40,827 nt of DNA. Source: Bacteroidaceae bacterium. GTDB lineage: Bacteria > Bacteroidota > Bacteroidia > Bacteroidales > Bacteroidaceae. The stretch spans positions 1 to 40,827 of the forward strand of contig JAFXEF010000046.1 in assembly GCA_017520935.1 (NCBI GenBank), written 5' to 3'. Shown here piece by piece: positions 1 to 9,108 of the stretch. Every line of letters begins with the position of its first letter. Within the stretch, counting starts at the first letter, position 1. Made by a program: the position numbers and the translations under genes. A model generated the notes under the pieces. The model ran no database searches and was not told the DNA's origin. It saw nothing but the letters and a program-made list of their open reading frames with translations.

Positions 1-5
1 CAGGT

Positions 6-32
6 GAGTTGACCGAGTTTACCGAGTTGACC
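6..32. repeat. three 9-bp tandem units
   Basis: Three consecutive 9-bp units read GAGTTGACC, GAGTTTACC and GAGTTGACC, in non-coding DNA upstream of purM. The unit resembles the 9-bp units at 29269-29304. The array may extend to the left of the window. The rest of 33-199 shows no gene I can support. Confidence 0.75.
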
Positions 33-199
33 TGCCGAAAAATGACCGACTGTGATTTAAGGCCGAAAATCTGCACACCAAGTAGGCAGCAAATGTTTCC
101 CAGTTGGGCTGCAAAAACCGTGGGGATTCAGTTACCCGCAAAGTGCCCGAGACTTGACGTTAATGTAGTAAGGAAAAATCAAAGAATGGCGAATAAAAA

Positions 200-231
200 T
201 TTGCGTTTTCTCTCGCCTTGCACTAATTTTG
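200..231 (+). promoter_or_regulatory. promoter of purM
   Basis: TTTG (200-203), a 20-nt spacer and TAATTTTG (224-231) fit the Bacteroidetes primary sigma consensus. The spacer ends in CTCGCCTTGCAC, a sequence shared with other promoters in this window. The ATG follows at 257. Confidence 0.75.
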
Positions 232-256
232 CAGAAAAATAAAAAAAGATAACGAT

Positions 257-1426
257 ATGAGCAACCAACGTTATATGATGCGCGGCGTATCGGCCTCTAA
301 AGAAGATGTGCACAACGCCATCAAGAATATCGATAAGGGTATATTCCCTAAGGCATTCTGTAAAATTATCCCCGACCTGCTGGGTGGCGATGAGGAGTAT
401 TGCAATATTATGCATGCCGACGGTGCAGGCACCAAGTCTTCGCTTGCCTATCTCTACTGGAAGGAGACTGGCGACCTCGGTGTGTGGAAGGGCATCGCAC
501 AGGATGCGCTGATCATGAACATCGACGACCTGCTGTGTGTAGGTGCCACGGATAACATCCTGGTGTCATCGACCATTGGGCGTAACAAGCTGTTGATTCC
601 GGGCGAAGTGATCTCGGCCATCATCAACGGCACCGACGAACTGCTGGCCGAACTGCGCGAGATGGGCGTGGGCGTATATGCCACTGGTGGCGAGACTGCC
701 GATGTGGGTGATCTCGTGCGTACCATTATCGTTGACAGCACTGTAACCTGCCGTATGAAGCGCAGCGATGTTATAGACAACGGTAACATACAGGCTGGTG
801 ACGTGATTGTAGGTCTCGCCTCATACGGTCAGGCTACCTATGAAAAGGAGTATAATGGTGGTATGGGCAGCAACGGACTTACCAGTGCTCGCCACGACGT
901 GTTTGCCAAGTATCTGGCCGAGAAATATCCTGAAAGCTATGACCGTGCTGTACCCGACGAGCTCGTATACTCTGGTACCAAGCATTTGACCGATGCTATC
1001 GAGGGAAGTCCGCTCGATGCAGGCAAGCTCGTATTGTCACCGACACGTACTTATGCTCCCGTTATCAAGCAAATCCTTAATGAGATGCGCCACGATATTC
1101 ATGGTATGGTACACTGTTCGGGCGGTGCACAGACCAAGATCCTGCACTTTATCGACAAACTCCACATCATTAAAGACAACATGTTCCCTGTTCCTCCCCT
1201 CTTTAGAACCATTCACGAAGAGAGCCACACCGACTGGGCAGAGATGTACAAGGTGTTCAATATGGGACATCGTATGGAAATCTACCTGCCTGCCGACAAG
1301 GCACAGCGCATCATCGAAATCAGCCAGAGCTTTGGCATTGATGCGCAGATCGTGGGTCGCGTAGAGGCCAGCGACAAGAAACAGCTCGACATACACAGCG
1401 AGTTTGGCGACTTCCACTACGAGTAA
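257..1426 (+). CDS. purM: phosphoribosylformylglycinamidine cyclo-ligase (AIR synthase)
   Basis: PurM closes formylglycinamidine ribonucleotide to aminoimidazole ribonucleotide with ATP, in cytosolic de novo purine synthesis. The 389-residue product has the AIR synthase N-domain with the nucleotide-loop motif HADGAGTKSSLAY (about residues 53-65). A conserved GGETADVGD stretch (about 154-162) and a C-terminal AIRS_C domain with the CSGGAQTK motif follow. The Bacteroidetes form is longer than the roughly 345-residue E. coli enzyme, and this length fits. The ATG at 257 lies 26 nt after a clear -7 box and begins the expected MSNQRYMMRGVSASKEDV start. It stands alone: the helicase gene begins 108 nt downstream behind a small palindrome. 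No key residue looks missing. Confidence 0.95.
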   Translation: MSNQRYMMRGVSASKEDVHNAIKNIDKGIFPKAFCKIIPDLLGGDEEYCNIMHADGAGTKSSLAYLYWKETGDLGVWKGIAQDALIMNIDDLLCVGATDNILVSSTIGRNKLLIPGEVISAIINGTDELLAELREMGVGVYATGGETADVGDLVRTIIVDSTVTCRMKRSDVIDNGNIQAGDVIVGLASYGQATYEKEYNGGMGSNGLTSARHDVFAKYLAEKYPESYDRAVPDELVYSGTKHLTDAIEGSPLDAGKLVLSPTRTYAPVIKQILNEMRHDIHGMVHCSGGAQTKILHFIDKLHIIKDNMFPVPPLFRTIHEESHTDWAEMYKVFNMGHRMEIYLPADKAQRIIEISQSFGIDAQIVGRVEASDKKQLDIHSEFGDFHYE

Positions 1427-1432
1427 TGTTTA

Positions 1433-1447
1433 CAGGTTAAAAACCTG
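1433..1447. terminator. small palindrome after purM
   Basis: CAGGTT and AACCTG flank AAA a few bases after the purM stop. It is a 6-bp stem with no T-tract, so termination is only a possibility. It could also be a protein-binding dyad. Confidence 0.3.
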
Positions 1448-1533
1448 CAATGTGTGGGCTTAAGTTGGAACTGTATTACTTTGTCAGGTTTCTGTGTTGT
1501 TTAATTATTCGTTGATAACTTGAAAACAAGACT

Positions 1534-3915
1534 GTGCAAGCCGATATAAGTAACGAACTTAATGAGAGCCAGCTGGCTGCTGTGCTATACAATGAGGGGC
1601 CATCGCTGGTGATTGCCGGCGCAGGGTCGGGCAAGACCCGCGTGCTCACCTATAAGGTTGCTCATCTCATGGAGCAGGGACTGGAGCCTTGGCGTATATT
1701 GGCACTGACATTTACCAATAAGGCGGCTCGTGAGATGCGTGATCGTATAGGCAAACGGGTGGGAGAGCATCGTGCACGTTACCTATGGATGGGTACATTC
1801 CATAGCATGTTTTTGCGCATACTGCGCGCCGAGGCCGAGTATATAGGATTTCCGCCCAACTTTACCATCTACGACCAGACTGACTCGAAGAGCCTGCTCA
1901 AGAGTATCATCAAGGAGATGCAGCTCGACGATAAGACGTATAAGCCCAATGTGGTGCAGTGCCGCATATCGAATGCCAAGAATCGGCTGATGACAGCTCA
2001 GATGTATGCTGCTGATGCGCTTGCTGTGGCCGATGACCGACAAGCTAAGGTACCTGCGACACGCGATATATATTTGCGCTATCAGGAGCGCTGTCGACAA
2101 GCGGGGGCGATGGACTTCGATGATATCCTGCTTTATACTTATCTGCTTTTCAAGCAGCATCCAGAGGTGTTGGAGCGCTATGCCGAACAGTTTGCCTACG
2201 TGCTGGTCGATGAATATCAGGATACTAACTATGCACAGCACTGTATCGTGTGGCAGCTCACGCAGAGTCGTCAACGGGTTTGTGTGGTGGGGGATGATGC
2301 GCAGAGCATCTACTCGTTCCGTGGAGCCAACATCGACAATATTTTGGGATTTACCCGACAGTACAGCGATGCACGTGTCTTCAAACTGGAGGAGAACTAC
2401 CGCTCTACGCAGATGATTGTGGGGGCGGCAAACAGCCTGATAGATAAGAACAGTGAGCAAATACACAAGGAGGTGTATTCGCGTCAGGAGGTGGGTGCAC
2501 CGCTACAACTCATAGAAGCCTACTCCGATGTGGAGGAGGGGGAGATGGTGGTACGCCGCATACTAACACTCAAGCGCCGTGAGGATTTGTCGAACGACAG
2601 TTTTGCCATACTCTACCGCACCAATGCCCAGTCGCGTGTGTTCGAGGAGGTGTTGCGCAAGAATACCATTCCATACCGTATATATGGAGGCCTCTCTTTC
2701 TACCAACGCAAGGAGGTGAAGGATGTAATAGCCTATTTCCGCATGGCAGTGAACCCGCATGATGAGGAGGCCTTCAAGCGCGTCATCAACTACCCTGCCC
2801 GTGGTATAGGCGACACAACGGTGGGTAAGATTATGGCGGCAGCTTCGGATCACAGCGTGAGCCTATGGACTGTGATTGGTGATCCTGCGGCCTATAATTT
2901 GATTGTCAACAAGGGGACGATAACTAAATTGACCAACTTCTATAATCTTGTGAGCGGCTTTATGGAGCAGGTGAGTAGGGCAGATGCTTACGAACTGGCT
3001 CGTATGGTAGTACAGGGTGCGGGTATCATGACCGACCTCATGCAAGACACTACTGTGGAGGGGCGTAGCCGATTGGAGAATGTGCAGGAACTGATGGATG
3101 GTATGCACGATTTTGTGCGCTCACGTCAGGAGGAGGGCGATGAGGCTATCGGCTTATCTGATTTCCTCAGCGATGTGGCATTGCTCACCGATCAGGATAG
3201 CGACGATGACGATTCCGACAAGGTGACGCTCATGACTGTACATGCAGCCAAGGGACTGGAGTTTGATACCGTGTTTATAGTAGGTATGGAGGAACAGCTC
3301 TTTCCCTCGATGATGGCTTACGACAGTATCCGTCAGATGGAGGAGGAACGCCGCTTGCTCTACGTGGCCATCACACGTGCCGAGAAACGCTGTATACTCT
3401 CGTATGCCAAGAGCCGTTTCCGCTATGGCAAGGTGGAGTATGGCATGCCCAGCCGTTTTCTGAAGGATATCGATGCTGGGTATATGGACCCCCCCTCTAA
3501 CTCCCCCAATAGGAGAAGAACCCAGCCTCAATCTACTATGTGGGGCGCATCAGACACTCCGCGACTTATGAATAGCTGTACCATGCGGACGGAATCGAGA
3601 ATTCTGAGTAATCAAACCATACAGCAAGCCCCAAGAAGAAACATTATCTCAGCGAAGTCTGAAACTACCTCTCCTTGGAAGAGAATGGAACGAGAGGCTC
3701 CCTCACGTCGTTTGGTTTCTGCTAATGCCAGTGGCGGTGCTACCCGTGTGGCTCAGCTCACTCCTGGGCAGCATATCGAGCATGAACGCTTCGGGGTAGG
3801 TGAGGTGCTAAAGGTGGAAGGTACAGGCGAGAATACCAAGGCACTCATTCGATTCGAGAATGCAGGCGATAAACAACTGCTGTTGAAGTTTGCCCGGTTC
3901 AGAGTGCTGGGATGA
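1534..3915 (+). CDS. UvrD/PcrA-type ATP-dependent DNA helicase
   Basis: This is a superfamily 1A 3'-5' DNA helicase acting in nucleotide excision repair, mismatch repair or clearing of replication obstacles. The 793-residue product carries Walker A GAGSGKT (29-35), a TFTNKAA motif, the Walker B form VDEYQDTN, the VGDDAQSIYSFRGA motif, LMTVHAAKGLEF and LLYVAITRAEKR. The C-terminal 60 residues hold the basic FGVGEVLKVEG-type domain seen in PcrA. The start is GTG; no better ATG lies before the helicase core. TTACTTTG at 1476-1483 may be its -7 box. The linker around residues 650-665 contains a proline- and asparagine-rich insert encoded by a C-rich repeat (3487-3515). Telling uvrD from pcrA is not meaningful here, so no symbol is given. 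Confidence 0.93.
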   Translation: MQADISNELNESQLAAVLYNEGPSLVIAGAGSGKTRVLTYKVAHLMEQGLEPWRILALTFTNKAAREMRDRIGKRVGEHRARYLWMGTFHSMFLRILRAEAEYIGFPPNFTIYDQTDSKSLLKSIIKEMQLDDKTYKPNVVQCRISNAKNRLMTAQMYAADALAVADDRQAKVPATRDIYLRYQERCRQAGAMDFDDILLYTYLLFKQHPEVLERYAEQFAYVLVDEYQDTNYAQHCIVWQLTQSRQRVCVVGDDAQSIYSFRGANIDNILGFTRQYSDARVFKLEENYRSTQMIVGAANSLIDKNSEQIHKEVYSRQEVGAPLQLIEAYSDVEEGEMVVRRILTLKRREDLSNDSFAILYRTNAQSRVFEEVLRKNTIPYRIYGGLSFYQRKEVKDVIAYFRMAVNPHDEEAFKRVINYPARGIGDTTVGKIMAAASDHSVSLWTVIGDPAAYNLIVNKGTITKLTNFYNLVSGFMEQVSRADAYELARMVVQGAGIMTDLMQDTTVEGRSRLENVQELMDGMHDFVRSRQEEGDEAIGLSDFLSDVALLTDQDSDDDDSDKVTLMTVHAAKGLEFDTVFIVGMEEQLFPSMMAYDSIRQMEEERRLLYVAITRAEKRCILSYAKSRFRYGKVEYGMPSRFLKDIDAGYMDPPSNSPNRRRTQPQSTMWGASDTPRLMNSCTMRTESRILSNQTIQQAPRRNIISAKSETTSPWKRMEREAPSRRLVSANASGGATRVAQLTPGQHIEHERFGVGEVLKVEGTGENTKALIRFENAGDKQLLLKFARFRVLG
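3487..3515. repeat. C-rich REP-like fragment inside helicase gene
   Basis: A run of seven C, then TCTAACTCCCCC and AATAGGAG, sits in the variable linker of the helicase and is translated as DPPSNSPNRRR. The shape (C-run, TCTAA, C-run, partial complementary G-rich end) recalls small palindromic repeats scattered in Bacteroidales genomes. Only this copy was seen in the window. Confidence 0.4.
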
Positions 3916-3973
3916 GTGATGGAGACTGCCATTATGTCGTTTCCTGTTATGTTTACAATGCAATAACCTAATA

Positions 3974-4984
3974 ATGCAACATGTTATGGATAATGTAACT
4001 TATATACCTCAGCCCGACCGTTACGAGGTGATGGGTTATCGTCGTGCCGGCAAAAGCGGAGTTCTGCTTCCCGAGATTTCGCTCGGTTTCTGGCACAACT
4101 TTGGTGAGAATCACGATGAGGCACGTGGACTTGAAATTGTGCACTACGCTTTTGATCATGGAATCTGCCACTTTGACTTGGCCAACAACTACGGACCTCC
4201 CAATGGTGCGGCCGAGGAGCGTTTCGGACGCTATATGAAGCGGTCAATGTACACGCATCGCGATGAGATGTTCATCGCCACTAAAGCTGGTCATCCTATG
4301 TGGTCGGGTCCCTATGGTGATTGGGGATCGCGCAAGAGCCTTGTTGCCAGTCTCGACCAAAGTCTCCGTCGTATGAACCTTGACTATGTGGATATCTACT
4401 ATACCCACCGCCACGACCCGAATACTCCACTTGAAGAGACTATGCAGGCATTGGTCGATATCGTGCGTTCGGGCAAAGCATTGTACGTAGGCCTGTCGAA
4501 ATACCCGGAGGAGGTGGCTCGCAAGGCATACGCCTACCTTGATGCGCACGATGTGCATTGTATCCTTTATCAAGGACGCTACAATATGCTCACCCGTCAG
4601 CCCGAAGAGGTTATCATCCCGCAAGCACATAAGCATGGGGTAGGATTTATCGCATTCTCTCCATTGGCACAAGGCTTGCTCACCGACCGCTATCTACAGG
4701 GTATTCCTGAAGGGTCGCGCATGACAACAAGTAGCTTTCTTCGTCCCGAAGCGCTCACCGGCGAACTTGTGGGCAAGTTGCGTGCGCTCAATGTGATTGC
4801 AGCCCGACGTGGCCAGACATTGGCTGAGATGGCGTTGGCATGGCTGTTGCGTGATGAACGTGTTACTTCGGTTATTATTGGTGCCAGCTCGGTGGAACAG
4901 CTGAAGAAGAACCTCCGTGCGCGAGAGAACCAACAGTTTACAGCAGAGGAATTGGCACAGATAGACGCTGTGTTGCTCCAATGA
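3974..4984 (+). CDS. aldo/keto reductase, YghZ (AKR14)-like
   Basis: This is a NADPH-dependent oxidoreductase with a TIM-barrel fold. The 336-residue protein resembles E. coli YghZ, which reduces L-glyceraldehyde 3-phosphate and methylglyoxal; that substrate is inferred, not shown. The catalytic tetrad is visible: Asp and Tyr in HFDLANNYG (about residues 53-61), Lys in IATKAG (about 97-102) and His in YYTHRHDPNTP (about 138-148). The NADP-binding end is represented by VIIGASSVEQLKKN near residue 300. The start could be 3974 or the in-frame ATG at 3986; the latter gives MDNVTYIPQPDRYEVM, which matches the usual start of the family. The gene lies 58 nt after the helicase gene with no clear promoter, so read-through is possible. 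Confidence 0.9.
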   Translation: MQHVMDNVTYIPQPDRYEVMGYRRAGKSGVLLPEISLGFWHNFGENHDEARGLEIVHYAFDHGICHFDLANNYGPPNGAAEERFGRYMKRSMYTHRDEMFIATKAGHPMWSGPYGDWGSRKSLVASLDQSLRRMNLDYVDIYYTHRHDPNTPLEETMQALVDIVRSGKALYVGLSKYPEEVARKAYAYLDAHDVHCILYQGRYNMLTRQPEEVIIPQAHKHGVGFIAFSPLAQGLLTDRYLQGIPEGSRMTTSSFLRPEALTGELVGKLRALNVIAARRGQTLAEMALAWLLRDERVTSVIIGASSVEQLKKNLRARENQQFTAEELAQIDAVLLQ

Positions 4985-5112
4985 CCTCTATACATCATCT
5001 ACATTGTTGGGCATAAGGAAAGACAGATGTTCAAATAATTTTAATTTTGTTGAATTTTAGCCTTGCTCAGTAGGAAATATATAAGCCTTTTCTCCACATT
5101 CGCTCGTTGAAA

Positions 5113-5144
5113 TTTGGCATTTCGCTCGGCTTGTTGTATCTTTG
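5113..5144 (+). promoter_or_regulatory. promoter of ileS
   Basis: TTTG (5113-5116), a 20-nt spacer and TATCTTTG (5137-5144). The spacer contains CTCGGCTTG, the shared motif. A direct repeat of TCGCTCG flanks the -33 box. A second -7-like TAATTTTG lies at 5042-5049. No T-box or other riboswitch structure was recognised in the 40-nt leader. Confidence 0.75.
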
Positions 5145-5184
5145 TCCCCTTAATTAAAATAGGTATATAATATACACGGAATAT

Positions 5185-8100
5185 ATGGACAAGAAATTTA
5201 CCGAATATGGCCAGCTTAATCTCTCGGAGGTGAACAAAGAGGTGCTGGGCCGATGGGACGATAAGGATGTGTTCAGCAAGAGTATGACCGAACGCGAAGG
5301 ATGCCCTTCGTTTGTGTTCTATGAGGGTCCCCCCTCAGCAAACGGTATGCCGGGTATCCACCACGTGATGGCTCGCGCTATCAAGGATATTTTCTGCCGT
5401 TACAAGACGATGAAGGGATTCCAAGTGAAGCGCAAGGCAGGATGGGATACCCACGGACTGCCCGTAGAACTGGGGGTGGAGAAGGCATTGGGTATCACCA
5501 AGGAGGATATCGGCAAAACCATCTCTGTGGCCGACTATAACGCTGCATGCCGTAAGGATGTGATGAAATTTACCAAGGAGTGGACCGACTTGACACATAG
5601 AATGGGTTATTGGGTGGATCTTGATGATCCCTATATAACCTATGACAACCGCTATATCGAGACCTTGTGGTGGCTGCTCAAGCAACTCTACAACAAGGGA
5701 CTCCTGTATAAGGGATATACCATACAGCCCTATTCTCCTGCAGCAGGTACGGGGCTCAGTTCGCATGAACTGAACCAACCGGGTTGCTACCGTGACGTGA
5801 AGGATACGACCGTCATTGGACAGTTCCGAATGAAGAACCCGAAGCCCGAAATGACGGAGTGGGGTACACCGTACTTTATCGCCTGGACAACAACTCCGTG
5901 GACATTGCCCTCGAACACTGCGCTCTGTGTAGGTCCCAAGATTGACTATGTAGCAGTGCAGACCTACAACGGATATACAGGGGAGAAAATGACCGTGGTG
6001 CTCGCCAAGGCATTGCTCGGCATGCACTTCAATCCTAAGGCTGCAGAACTGGCACTCGAAGACTACAAGTCAGGCGACAAACTCATTCCCTATAAGGTGG
6101 TGGGCGAGTATAAAGGTTCTGACCTTGTGGGTATGGAATACGAGCAGTTGCTCCCATGGGTGAAGCCCGTAAGTATAGATGAGGGAGGCAACTGGTATGA
6201 CGCTTCGGACAAGGCGTTCCGCGTTATCCCTGGTGACTATGTGACTACAGAGGATGGTACGGGTATCGTGCATATTGCACCTACCTTCGGTGCCGATGAC
6301 GCCTTCGTGGCACGTGCGGCAGGCATTCCCTCGCTTTTTATGATAAATAAGAAAGGGGAGACTCGTCCGATGGTGGATCTCACCGGTAAGTTCTACCTGA
6401 TGGAGGAACTGGACGAGAACTTCCTCGATGCTTGTGTGGATAAGGAACTTTACAAGAACTATGAAGGTCGTTGGGTGAAGAACGCTTATGATCCGCAGTT
6501 TATGGTCGATGGCCGCTACGACGAGAAGGCCGCCGCAGCTGCCGAGTCACTCGACATTTTCATCTGTCTCAACATGAAGGCCGACAATAAGGCATTCAAG
6601 ATAGAGAAGCACGTGCACAACTATCCGCACTGCTGGCGTACTGACAAGCCCGTACTCTACTATCCCCTCGATTCATGGTTTATTCGCTCGACAGCAGTCA
6701 AGGAGCGTATGATGGAACTCAATAAGGCCATTAACTGGAAACCTGAAAGCACCGGTACCGGCCGTTTTGGTAAATGGCTCGAAAACCTCAACGATTGGAA
6801 CCTCAGCCGTTCACGCTACTGGGGTACTCCGCTACCTATCTGGCGCAGTGAGGAAGGAGAGGAGCACTGCATCGGTAGTGTAGAGGAACTCTATAATGAA
6901 ATAGAAAAATCTATTGCTGCAGGCTTTATGACCACCAATCCGTATAAGGAGATGGGATTTGTGCCCGGTGTATATAATAAGGAAAACTACGACAAGATAG
7001 ATCTGCATCGTCCGTACGTGGATGATATTACCCTCGTTTCGGAGAGTGGCAAGCCAATGAAGCGCGAGCTCGACCTCATTGACGTATGGTTCGACTCGGG
7101 TGCTATGCCTTATGCACAGCTGCACTATCCGTTCGAGAACAAGGAGATTGTGGATAACCGCACATACTATCCTGCCGACTTCATCGCCGAGGGTGTAGAC
7201 CAGACTCGTGGCTGGTTCTTCACACTCCACGCCATCGCTACGATGGTATTCGACAGCGTGTCCTATAAGGCCGTAATCTCCAACGGTCTCGTGCTCGACA
7301 AGAACGGAAATAAGATGTCGAAGCGTCTGGGCAATGCCGTAGATCCTTTCGGCGCTATCGAGAAATATGGTAGTGACCCGTTGCGTTGGTATATGATTAC
7401 CAACTCTTCGCCTTGGGATAACCTCAAATTTGATGAAGAGGGTGTAGTGGAGGTGACCCGCAAGTTCTTCGGCACACTGCACAATACCTATAAGTTCTTT
7501 GCTCCGTATGCCAACCTCGACGGTTTCCATTACGGCGAAGCCGAGATACCTGTGGCTGAGCGTCCCGAGATTGATCGTTGGATTATTTCTGAACTCAATA
7601 CCTTGATAAAGAATGTGGATGCCTGCTATGCAGATTACGAACCTACTCGTGCTGGCCGTCTCATCAACGACTTTGTCAATGATAATCTCTCCAATTGGTA
7701 TGTGCGCCTCTGTCGCAAGCGTTTCTGGGGAGCGGGCTACACCGAGGATAAGTTGGCTGCTTATCAGACACTATATGTGTGCTTGGAGACCGTGGCCAAA
7801 CTGATGGCTCCCATTGCTCCGTTCTATGCAGACAAACTGTATATGGACCTCGTGTATACTACAGGTCGCGATACCGTGGACTCTGTACACTTGGCACAGT
7901 TCCCCGTATGCGATGACTCGCTTGTGGATAAAGAACTTGAGATGCGTATGGAGTTGGCACAAAAGGTGTCCTCTATGGGCTTGGCATTGCGCAAGAAGGT
8001 GAACATCATCGTGAAGCAGCCTTTGCAGAAGCTGATGATTCCCGTAGATGCTGAGCTGAAAGCACGCCTTGAGGCCGTGAAGCCACTCATCATGAATGAG

Positions 8101-8667
8101 GTGAACGTGAAGGAGATTGACTTTGTGGAGGGTGCATCAGACATCCTTGTGAAGAAGGTGAAGTGCAACTTCAAGATTTTGGGTAAAAAGTTTGGTTCGC
8201 TGATGAAACAGGTGGCTGCTGCTGTGACAGCTATGACTCAGGAACAAATTGCTACATTGGAAACTGCTGGTAGCCTGACGCTCTATTTGGGTGATACCCC
8301 TGCTGTAATTGAAGCTGGTGAGGTGGAAATCTATAGCGAAGATATCCCTGGCTGGGTAGTGGCCAACGAAGGTGTGCTCACTGTGGCTCTTGATGTAACT
8401 GTGACTGATGCCCTGCGTCGTGAGGGTATTGCCCGCGAACTCGTGAGCAAGATTCAGAACATCCGCAAGAGCAGTGGTTTCGAGATAGTTGATCGCATAG
8501 CCGTGACACTGACGTCAGATGAGCAGAGCGATGCAGCCATCGAGGAGCATAAGGCATACATCTGTAACCAGGTGCTTGCCGATAGTCTTACCATCGGCGA
8601 GGTGGCCGTTGGCACAGTGCTCGAGTTTGATGGATTTACACTCATGGCATCTGTAGAAAAGATTTAA
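5185..8667 (+). CDS. ileS: isoleucyl-tRNA synthetase
   Basis: This class I aminoacyl-tRNA synthetase charges tRNA-Ile. The product is 1160 residues, the long IleS form. The HIGH-type signature appears as PGIHHVMA (GIHH at 57-60) after EGPPSANG, and the KMSKR loop is at residues 710-714. Between them lies the CP1 editing domain with WTTTPWTLPSNTAL, where mischarged Val-tRNA is hydrolysed. A tRNA-binding anticodon domain follows, and the last 200 residues form the C-terminal extension found in this IleS type. ATG at 5185 is the only sensible start and begins MDKKFTEYGQLNLSEV. The gene has its own promoter and is followed after 14 nt by a hairpin and then a DksA-like gene. Confidence 0.97.
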   Translation: MDKKFTEYGQLNLSEVNKEVLGRWDDKDVFSKSMTEREGCPSFVFYEGPPSANGMPGIHHVMARAIKDIFCRYKTMKGFQVKRKAGWDTHGLPVELGVEKALGITKEDIGKTISVADYNAACRKDVMKFTKEWTDLTHRMGYWVDLDDPYITYDNRYIETLWWLLKQLYNKGLLYKGYTIQPYSPAAGTGLSSHELNQPGCYRDVKDTTVIGQFRMKNPKPEMTEWGTPYFIAWTTTPWTLPSNTALCVGPKIDYVAVQTYNGYTGEKMTVVLAKALLGMHFNPKAAELALEDYKSGDKLIPYKVVGEYKGSDLVGMEYEQLLPWVKPVSIDEGGNWYDASDKAFRVIPGDYVTTEDGTGIVHIAPTFGADDAFVARAAGIPSLFMINKKGETRPMVDLTGKFYLMEELDENFLDACVDKELYKNYEGRWVKNAYDPQFMVDGRYDEKAAAAAESLDIFICLNMKADNKAFKIEKHVHNYPHCWRTDKPVLYYPLDSWFIRSTAVKERMMELNKAINWKPESTGTGRFGKWLENLNDWNLSRSRYWGTPLPIWRSEEGEEHCIGSVEELYNEIEKSIAAGFMTTNPYKEMGFVPGVYNKENYDKIDLHRPYVDDITLVSESGKPMKRELDLIDVWFDSGAMPYAQLHYPFENKEIVDNRTYYPADFIAEGVDQTRGWFFTLHAIATMVFDSVSYKAVISNGLVLDKNGNKMSKRLGNAVDPFGAIEKYGSDPLRWYMITNSSPWDNLKFDEEGVVEVTRKFFGTLHNTYKFFAPYANLDGFHYGEAEIPVAERPEIDRWIISELNTLIKNVDACYADYEPTRAGRLINDFVNDNLSNWYVRLCRKRFWGAGYTEDKLAAYQTLYVCLETVAKLMAPIAPFYADKLYMDLVYTTGRDTVDSVHLAQFPVCDDSLVDKELEMRMELAQKVSSMGLALRKKVNIIVKQPLQKLMIPVDAELKARLEAVKPLIMNEVNVKEIDFVEGASDILVKKVKCNFKILGKKFGSLMKQVAAAVTAMTQEQIATLETAGSLTLYLGDTPAVIEAGEVEIYSEDIPGWVVANEGVLTVALDVTVTDALRREGIARELVSKIQNIRKSSGFEIVDRIAVTLTSDEQSDAAIEEHKAYICNQVLADSLTIGEVAVGTVLEFDGFTLMASVEKI

Positions 8668-8681
8668 TATTAATATATAGG

Positions 8682-8699
8682 TTAGGGCTTCGGCCCTAA
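8682..8699. terminator. hairpin with TTCG loop between ileS and dksA-like gene
   Basis: TTAGGGC and GCCCTAA pair over a TTCG tetraloop 15 nt after the ileS stop. No T-tract follows, so it may attenuate or stabilise the message rather than end it. Confidence 0.45.
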
Positions 8700-8721
8700 T
8701 CCCATTAAAAACTAAAGAACT

Positions 8722-9099
8722 ATGGCAGAAAAAACACGTTACACCGATGAGGAACTGGAAGAGTTTCGCGTCATCATTTTAGAGAAACTGGAGTTGGCTC
8801 AACGCGACTACGATAACTTGAAGGGTTCGTTGAGCAACCGTGACAACAATACAGACAACGACACGGCTCCTACTTATAAAATATTGGAGGAGGGTGCCAA
8901 TACACTCTCTAAGGAAGAGACGATGCGGCTGGCTCAGCGTCAGATGAAGTTTATCCAGAGTCTGCAGGCCGCGCTCGTACGTATTGAGAACAAAACGTAT
9001 GGCATCTGTCGCGAGACGGGTAAGCTCATCCCTGCTGGTCGACTCCGTGCTGTGCCTCATGCTACGCTGAGTATTGAGGCTAAGCAGGGAAAGAAATAA
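8722..9099 (+). CDS. TraR/DksA-family protein lacking the zinc-binding cysteines
   Basis: The protein belongs to the DksA/TraR family, whose members bind RNA polymerase in the secondary channel and alter promoter kinetics with ppGpp. The 125 residues form a coiled coil (about 8-95) followed by the conserved globular end YGICRETGKLIPAGRLRAVPHATLSIEAK. In zinc-type members four cysteines sit here; this protein keeps only the first (YGIC), and the other positions are Thr, Ser and Ala. I believe this loss is usual in Bacteroidetes homologues, so the fold is presumably held by packing alone. The coiled-coil tip carries DNNTDNDTAP, acidic as in DksA. The gene lies between ileS and lspA on the same strand. 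A role in stringent control is inferred. Confidence 0.88.
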   Translation: MAEKTRYTDEELEEFRVIILEKLELAQRDYDNLKGSLSNRDNNTDNDTAPTYKILEEGANTLSKEETMRLAQRQMKFIQSLQAALVRIENKTYGICRETGKLIPAGRLRAVPHATLSIEAKQGKK

Positions 9100-9108
9100 C
9101 TCGATTTG

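Noticed and set aside
9..242. 77-residue open frame at the left end
   Set aside because: It crosses the 9-bp repeats and the purM promoter and shows no family features.
5145..5184. Possible T-box or leader riboswitch before ileS
   Set aside because: The leader is only about 35 nt and shows no T-box sequence.
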